This document shows positions 7,592 through 9,218 of a stretch of DNA of 9,218 nt, one piece after another; the stretch's first letter is position 1, and every line of letters starts with the position of its first letter. Origin of the DNA: Chloroflexota bacterium (GTDB taxonomy: Bacteria; Chloroflexota; Ktedonobacteria; Ktedonobacterales; Ktedonobacteraceae); the NCBI GenBank assembly GCA_902810755.1, contig CADDYT010000205.1, positions 1-9,218 on the forward strand, read 5' to 3'. Made by a program: the position numbers and the translations under genes. The notes under the pieces were generated by a model. The model was given only the letters and a program-made list of their open reading frames with translations, was not told the origin of the DNA and did not search any database.

Positions 7592-7637
7592 GTAACAAAG
7601 TTAAAGATTATGGAGTAACAGAGTTAAAGATTACGGC
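7592..7637 (+). repeat. Two tandem 23-bp repeats
   Basis: Copies at 7592-7614 and 7615-7637 match at 20 of 23 positions, and a decayed third copy may begin at 7638 (GTAAGAG). Each contains GTTAAAGATTA. A related block recurs at 7736-7749, directly after the CRISPR-repeat-like element. They could be operator sites for a protein, or targets of the crRNA-like RNA. Confidence 0.75.
7600..7616 (+). promoter_or_regulatory. Target-like site 1 for the crRNA-like RNA, with GTT PAM
   Basis: GTT (7600-7602) is followed by AAAGATTATGGAGT (7603-7616). The spacer-like stretch at 7736-7749 reads AAAGACTATGGAGT, so 13 of 14 bases agree. The one difference is at position 6, which type I guides do not pair. 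GTT fits the 5'-GTN/GTH PAM known for type I-D. Beyond position 14 the match drops sharply. Confidence 0.5.
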
Positions 7638-7639
7638 GT
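7623..7639 (+). promoter_or_regulatory. Target-like site 2 for the crRNA-like RNA, with GTT PAM
   Basis: GTT (7623-7625) is followed by AAAGATTACGGCGT (7626-7639). Compared with the spacer-like stretch it differs at positions 6, 9 and 12. Seed positions 1-5 and 7-8 are intact. It lies exactly one 23-bp repeat unit after site 1. Confidence 0.42.
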
Positions 7640-7671
7640 AAGAGATTCATCCCACAACCTCCCAAATCTCA

Positions 7672-7700
7672 TTGATAAATCTTGCCATCTGTGATATCCT
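7672..7700 (+). promoter_or_regulatory. Rightward promoter of the putative crRNA-like RNA
   Basis: TTGATA (7672-7677) is separated by exactly 17 nt from TATCCT (7695-7700), which is preceded by TG at 7692-7693, giving the extended -10 form TGATATCCT. Transcription would begin near 7706-7708, inside the 5' part of the repeat-like element. No coding frame lies downstream that it could serve. Confidence 0.5.
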
Positions 7701-7735
7701 CTCAATAAGAGCAAATTCGCGCTTGCGATTGAAAC
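7699..7735 (+). CRISPR. Solitary CRISPR-repeat-like element (no array)
   Basis: This 37-nt stretch ends in the classical crRNA handle ATTGAAAC (7728-7735), preceded by the small stem-loop TCGC-GCTT-GCGA (7717-7728) and by AAAT. The architecture of AAAT, short stem-loop and ATTGAAAC at the 3' end matches 37-nt repeats of many type I systems, including cyanobacterial type I-D repeats. The 5' part (7699-7712) is less certain because it overlaps the proposed -10 box; the supported core is 7713-7735. Only one copy is present and no second repeat was found at spacer distance on either side. It could be a decayed array, a coincidence, or the processing signal of a dedicated guide RNA. The native repeat sequence of this genome is not in the window for comparison. 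Confidence 0.5.
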
Positions 7736-7829
7736 AAAGACTATGGAGTCAGCGTAACTTGATCCCAAACCTGTCCGTCTGGAATTGTTCGCAACGCCGC
7801 TCGTTCATGAACGAGCGGCTTATTTATTT
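7707..7829 (+). ncRNA. Putative crRNA-like autoregulatory RNA (CreA/CreR-like)
   Basis: The proposed transcript of roughly 120 nt would start near 7707, fold the repeat stem-loop, be cut by Cas6 to expose the ATTGAAAC handle, carry a guide from 7736 onward, and end at the palindromic terminator (7796-7819). Promoter, repeat-like element, guide and terminator are directly visible and lie in the right order on one strand, divergent from the cas operon. The guide seed matches two GTT-flanked sites in the tandem repeats between this RNA and the cas genes. In known CreA/CreR systems such partial pairing lets the Cas complex bind and repress its own promoter without cutting. The guide's own locus is preceded by AAC, not GTT, which would spare it. 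I infer that this is a type I-D version. The main alternative is that the repeated AAAGA-TATGG motif is a protein operator and the repeat likeness is chance. Confidence 0.45.
7796..7829 (+). terminator. Rightward intrinsic terminator
   Basis: A perfect 24-nt palindrome (7796-7819) with arms GCCGCTCGTT and AACGAGCGGC around CATG is followed by TTATTTATTT (7820-7829). The T-rich tail is on the plus strand only, so it terminates rightward transcription, matching the proposed crRNA-like RNA. The WYL gene, read the other way, stops inside the tail and may use the same stem for transcript-end protection. Confidence 0.78.
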
Positions 7830-8930
7830 CTCTTCCTCATACAACCGACTCATCGCCTGTACCGTCTTGCGCATCTCCTCAACTAAGGATTCCGGCTCCA
7901 GGGCCTTGACCTGGTCGCCGTAGCCGAGAAGGAGGCGGCGCGCCCACCAGATGGATTTTGTGTAGCCTTCGACGATGGCTCCCTGGTCGTCTTCCAGCAT
8001 GGTGACGTGCTGTTCGTGCAGGCGGACGCTGAGGCTGCCATGCCGGGCCAGCATGGGGGAGACCCAGTATTTGATCTGGACGCCGTGCCGCTGCCGGATG
8101 CCGGGCGTGAAATGCTCGTGTTCCAGGCGCAGCGAGCCGGGGCGGATACGGTCGACGCGGTAATCAAGAAAGGTGTTCTGCTCGTAGGCGTAGGCGACGA
8201 AGTACCAGTGTCCGTCCCGGTACTCCAGTTCGTAGGGTTCGACGTGTGTATGTGGCACCGGCTCCGCGTCCCAGCTGTGTGTCAACGGCGTGTAGGCAAA
8301 CGAGACATACGCGCCCTCTTCCAATGCACGATCCAACTTCAAAATGATGCCCTCGTGCTGGCTGTAATCTACTACCGGCGAGAGCGGGAGCAGTACGGGT
8401 CGCGCCCGTCGCTTGCGCTTCTGCGCTACCAGTTGTCGGCCTTTCTCGGTAAATTGCCACTCCCAGCGCCTCAGCAAGTGCTGCACAGCCTCCGCGTAGG
8501 GCGTTCCCGGCGTGAATCCCTCCTGCAATGCCACGAATGCCCGCGCCTCATCCTCGTTGATATCCAGTGAGAAAATGGATGTTGCCAGTCCGAAGGTCTT
8601 CTCCCGACGATTATAGGTAATCGGCAAGAGATCCAGAGCTTGCTGTCTGGCGCACCATTCTTGAAGGTCTGGCACGTCTGGTTCTGGCAGATCATCTACA
8701 AGCCGACCGGTAAGGGTCTCGATATCACGATATAAAGCTCTTGGCCGCTTGCTTTCCCCGTAATAGGGGAGTTGCTCTATGATTTCCTGCGCTGTTAAAC
8801 GTTTCGGCCAGCTTACTTGAAATAGCACAGCCAGCCGCACCGTGCGCATAGTCTTCTCCGTACTGGCCTCGGCCACTTGCCTGACTCGCTTGCTCCCCTG
8901 TTCCGTACTCTGCGACTGCTCTTTCCCCAT
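7824..8930 (-). CDS. WYL-domain transcriptional regulator
   Basis: This 368-residue protein (counted from the ATG at 8930) has an N-terminal winged helix-turn-helix (about residues 30-73, TVRLAVLFQVSWPKRLTAQE through RALYRDIETL). A WYL domain follows (about 195-260), with HVEPYELEYRDGHWYFVAYA and then DYRVDRIRP, and a C-terminal WCX-type extension completes it. WYL regulators sense ligands, probably nucleic acids or nucleotides, and are frequent next to CRISPR-Cas and other defence loci, where several act as repressors. The reading frame continues upstream to an ATG at 9020, but GGAAGG (8938-8943) sits seven bases before the ATG at 8930 (four before the adjacent ATG at 8933), and the extra 30 residues do not look like conserved protein. 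It is on the same strand as the cas genes but separated from them by the control region. I infer that it regulates the cas operon, the crRNA-like RNA, or both. Confidence 0.85.
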   Translation of the reverse strand: MGKEQSQSTEQGSKRVRQVAEASTEKTMRTVRLAVLFQVSWPKRLTAQEIIEQLPYYGESKRPRALYRDIETLTGRLVDDLPEPDVPDLQEWCARQQALDLLPITYNRREKTFGLATSIFSLDINEDEARAFVALQEGFTPGTPYAEAVQHLLRRWEWQFTEKGRQLVAQKRKRRARPVLLPLSPVVDYSQHEGIILKLDRALEEGAYVSFAYTPLTHSWDAEPVPHTHVEPYELEYRDGHWYFVAYAYEQNTFLDYRVDRIRPGSLRLEHEHFTPGIRQRHGVQIKYWVSPMLARHGSLSVRLHEQHVTMLEDDQGAIVEGYTKSIWWARRLLLGYGDQVKALEPESLVEEMRKTVQAMSRLYEEEK

Positions 8931-9026
8931 CATATAGCCTTCCCGCAAAACAGTGTTAGATGGCAGGTAAAGCGCCGCTATGACTGGTCTCTCAACCCGC
9001 CTGCAAATGAAGCATAGCATAGTGCC

Positions 9027-9045
9027 AGGGACAAAATCCGTCCCT
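9027..9045. repeat. Short hairpin upstream of the WYL gene
   Basis: AGGGAC and GTCCCT flank a 7-nt loop (AAAATCC). GGGAC-N7-GTCCC elements of this kind recur in many genomes as dispersed REP-like sequences; only one copy is in this window. Confidence 0.45.
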
Positions 9046-9119
9046 ATAAATCAATTTGAAACCAACGATGACAGGTTAGAAATACACAGGCAATCAAAAG
9101 TCTATACTGGCTCATATTA

Positions 9120-9211
9120 CCACTTCCCTTCTCACTGGTAAAGCATATCCGGTACTTCTGTCTATTTCCTGATTGGAAAGAGTGGGCAGGTTCAGAAGAA
9201 AAGGGAAGTGG
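9120..9211. repeat. Inverted repeat pair near the right edge
   Basis: CCACTTCCCTT (9120-9130) and AAGGGAAGTGG (9201-9211) are perfect reverse complements about 70 bp apart. They could be operator halves or the ends of a small non-autonomous element. No target-site duplication is evident within what is visible. Confidence 0.4.
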
Positions 9212-9218
9212 CAGGGCG

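Larger units (their letters stand above)
7510..7823. other. Control region between the WYL gene and the cas operon
   Basis: No protein-coding gene is supported in these 314 bp. From left to right I see a possible leftward cas promoter (7535-7567), two 23-bp tandem repeats (7592-7637) holding two target-like sites, a rightward promoter (7672-7700), a solitary CRISPR-repeat-like element (7699-7735), a spacer-like stretch (7736-7795) and a rightward terminator (7796-7829). The density of paired signals argues that this is the regulatory centre of the locus. Confidence 0.7.
8931..9218. other. Region upstream of the WYL gene
   Basis: No gene is supported here. It holds the leader of the WYL gene, a 6-bp stem hairpin (9027-9045) and an 11-bp perfect inverted repeat (9120-9130 and 9201-9211). 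No convincing -35/-10 pair for the WYL gene could be chosen by eye. Confidence 0.55.

Noticed and set aside
7592..7637. Tandem repeats as a mini CRISPR array
   Set aside because: The 23-bp units are directly adjacent with no spacers, show no stem-loop or handle, and only their first two copies are clear.
8931..9020. Longer start of the WYL gene at 9020
   Set aside because: The added residues look non-conserved, overlap hairpin-containing leader DNA, and the strong ribosome binding site is next to the ATG at 8930.

Overview
The window holds most of a type I-D CRISPR-Cas effector operon, read entirely on the minus strand. In transcription order it contains a WYL-domain regulator (8930-7824), a roughly 310-bp non-coding control region (7510-7823), a small transposase-type helix-turn-helix gene (7509-7261), cas3' helicase (7177-5135), cas10d/csc3 (5105-2046), csc2/cas7 (2000-1005), csc1/cas5 (991-299) and the first 39 codons of a cas6-like gene cut by the left edge (118-1). 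No cas4, cas1, cas2 or multi-repeat CRISPR array lies inside the window; they may follow beyond position 1.

The host is a bacterium with strong Shine-Dalgarno sites (AGGAGG-like before nearly every gene) and base composition slightly above 50% GC by eye. Type I-D systems occur in Cyanobacteria, Chloroflexota and archaea. A Chloroflexota host such as Ktedonobacteria is a guess from general protein character and cannot be proven here.

The Cas proteins should work together as follows. Cas6 cuts pre-crRNA. Csc2 (backbone), Csc1 and Cas10d form the crRNA-guided surveillance complex. Cas3' supplies ATP-driven unwinding. Cas10d supplies the HD nuclease, because this Cas3 has no HD domain.

The most interesting part is the control region at 7590-7830. 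On the plus strand, divergent from the cas genes, it contains in order: a good promoter (TTGATA, 17 nt, extended -10 TGATATCCT); one solitary sequence built like a CRISPR repeat, with a TCGC-GCTT-GCGA stem-loop and the classical 3' handle ATTGAAAC; a spacer-like stretch; and a strong palindromic terminator with a T-rich tail. The first 14 nt of the spacer-like stretch match a site about 130 bp away at 13 of 14 positions. The only mismatch is at spacer position 6, the flipped-out position in type I guides. The site is preceded by GTT, which fits the GTN/GTH PAM known for type I-D. A second, weaker copy with the same GTT and an intact seed lies 23 bp further on. This looks like a crRNA-like autoregulator (comparable to CreA/CreR RNAs) by which the type I-D complex would bind its own control region without cutting. 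This is a hypothesis from sequence.

Two other regulatory-looking places stand out. The csc1-cas6 gap carries two perfect DnaA boxes in opposite orientation flanking a hairpin. A 17-pair hairpin sits directly between the small HTH gene and cas3'.
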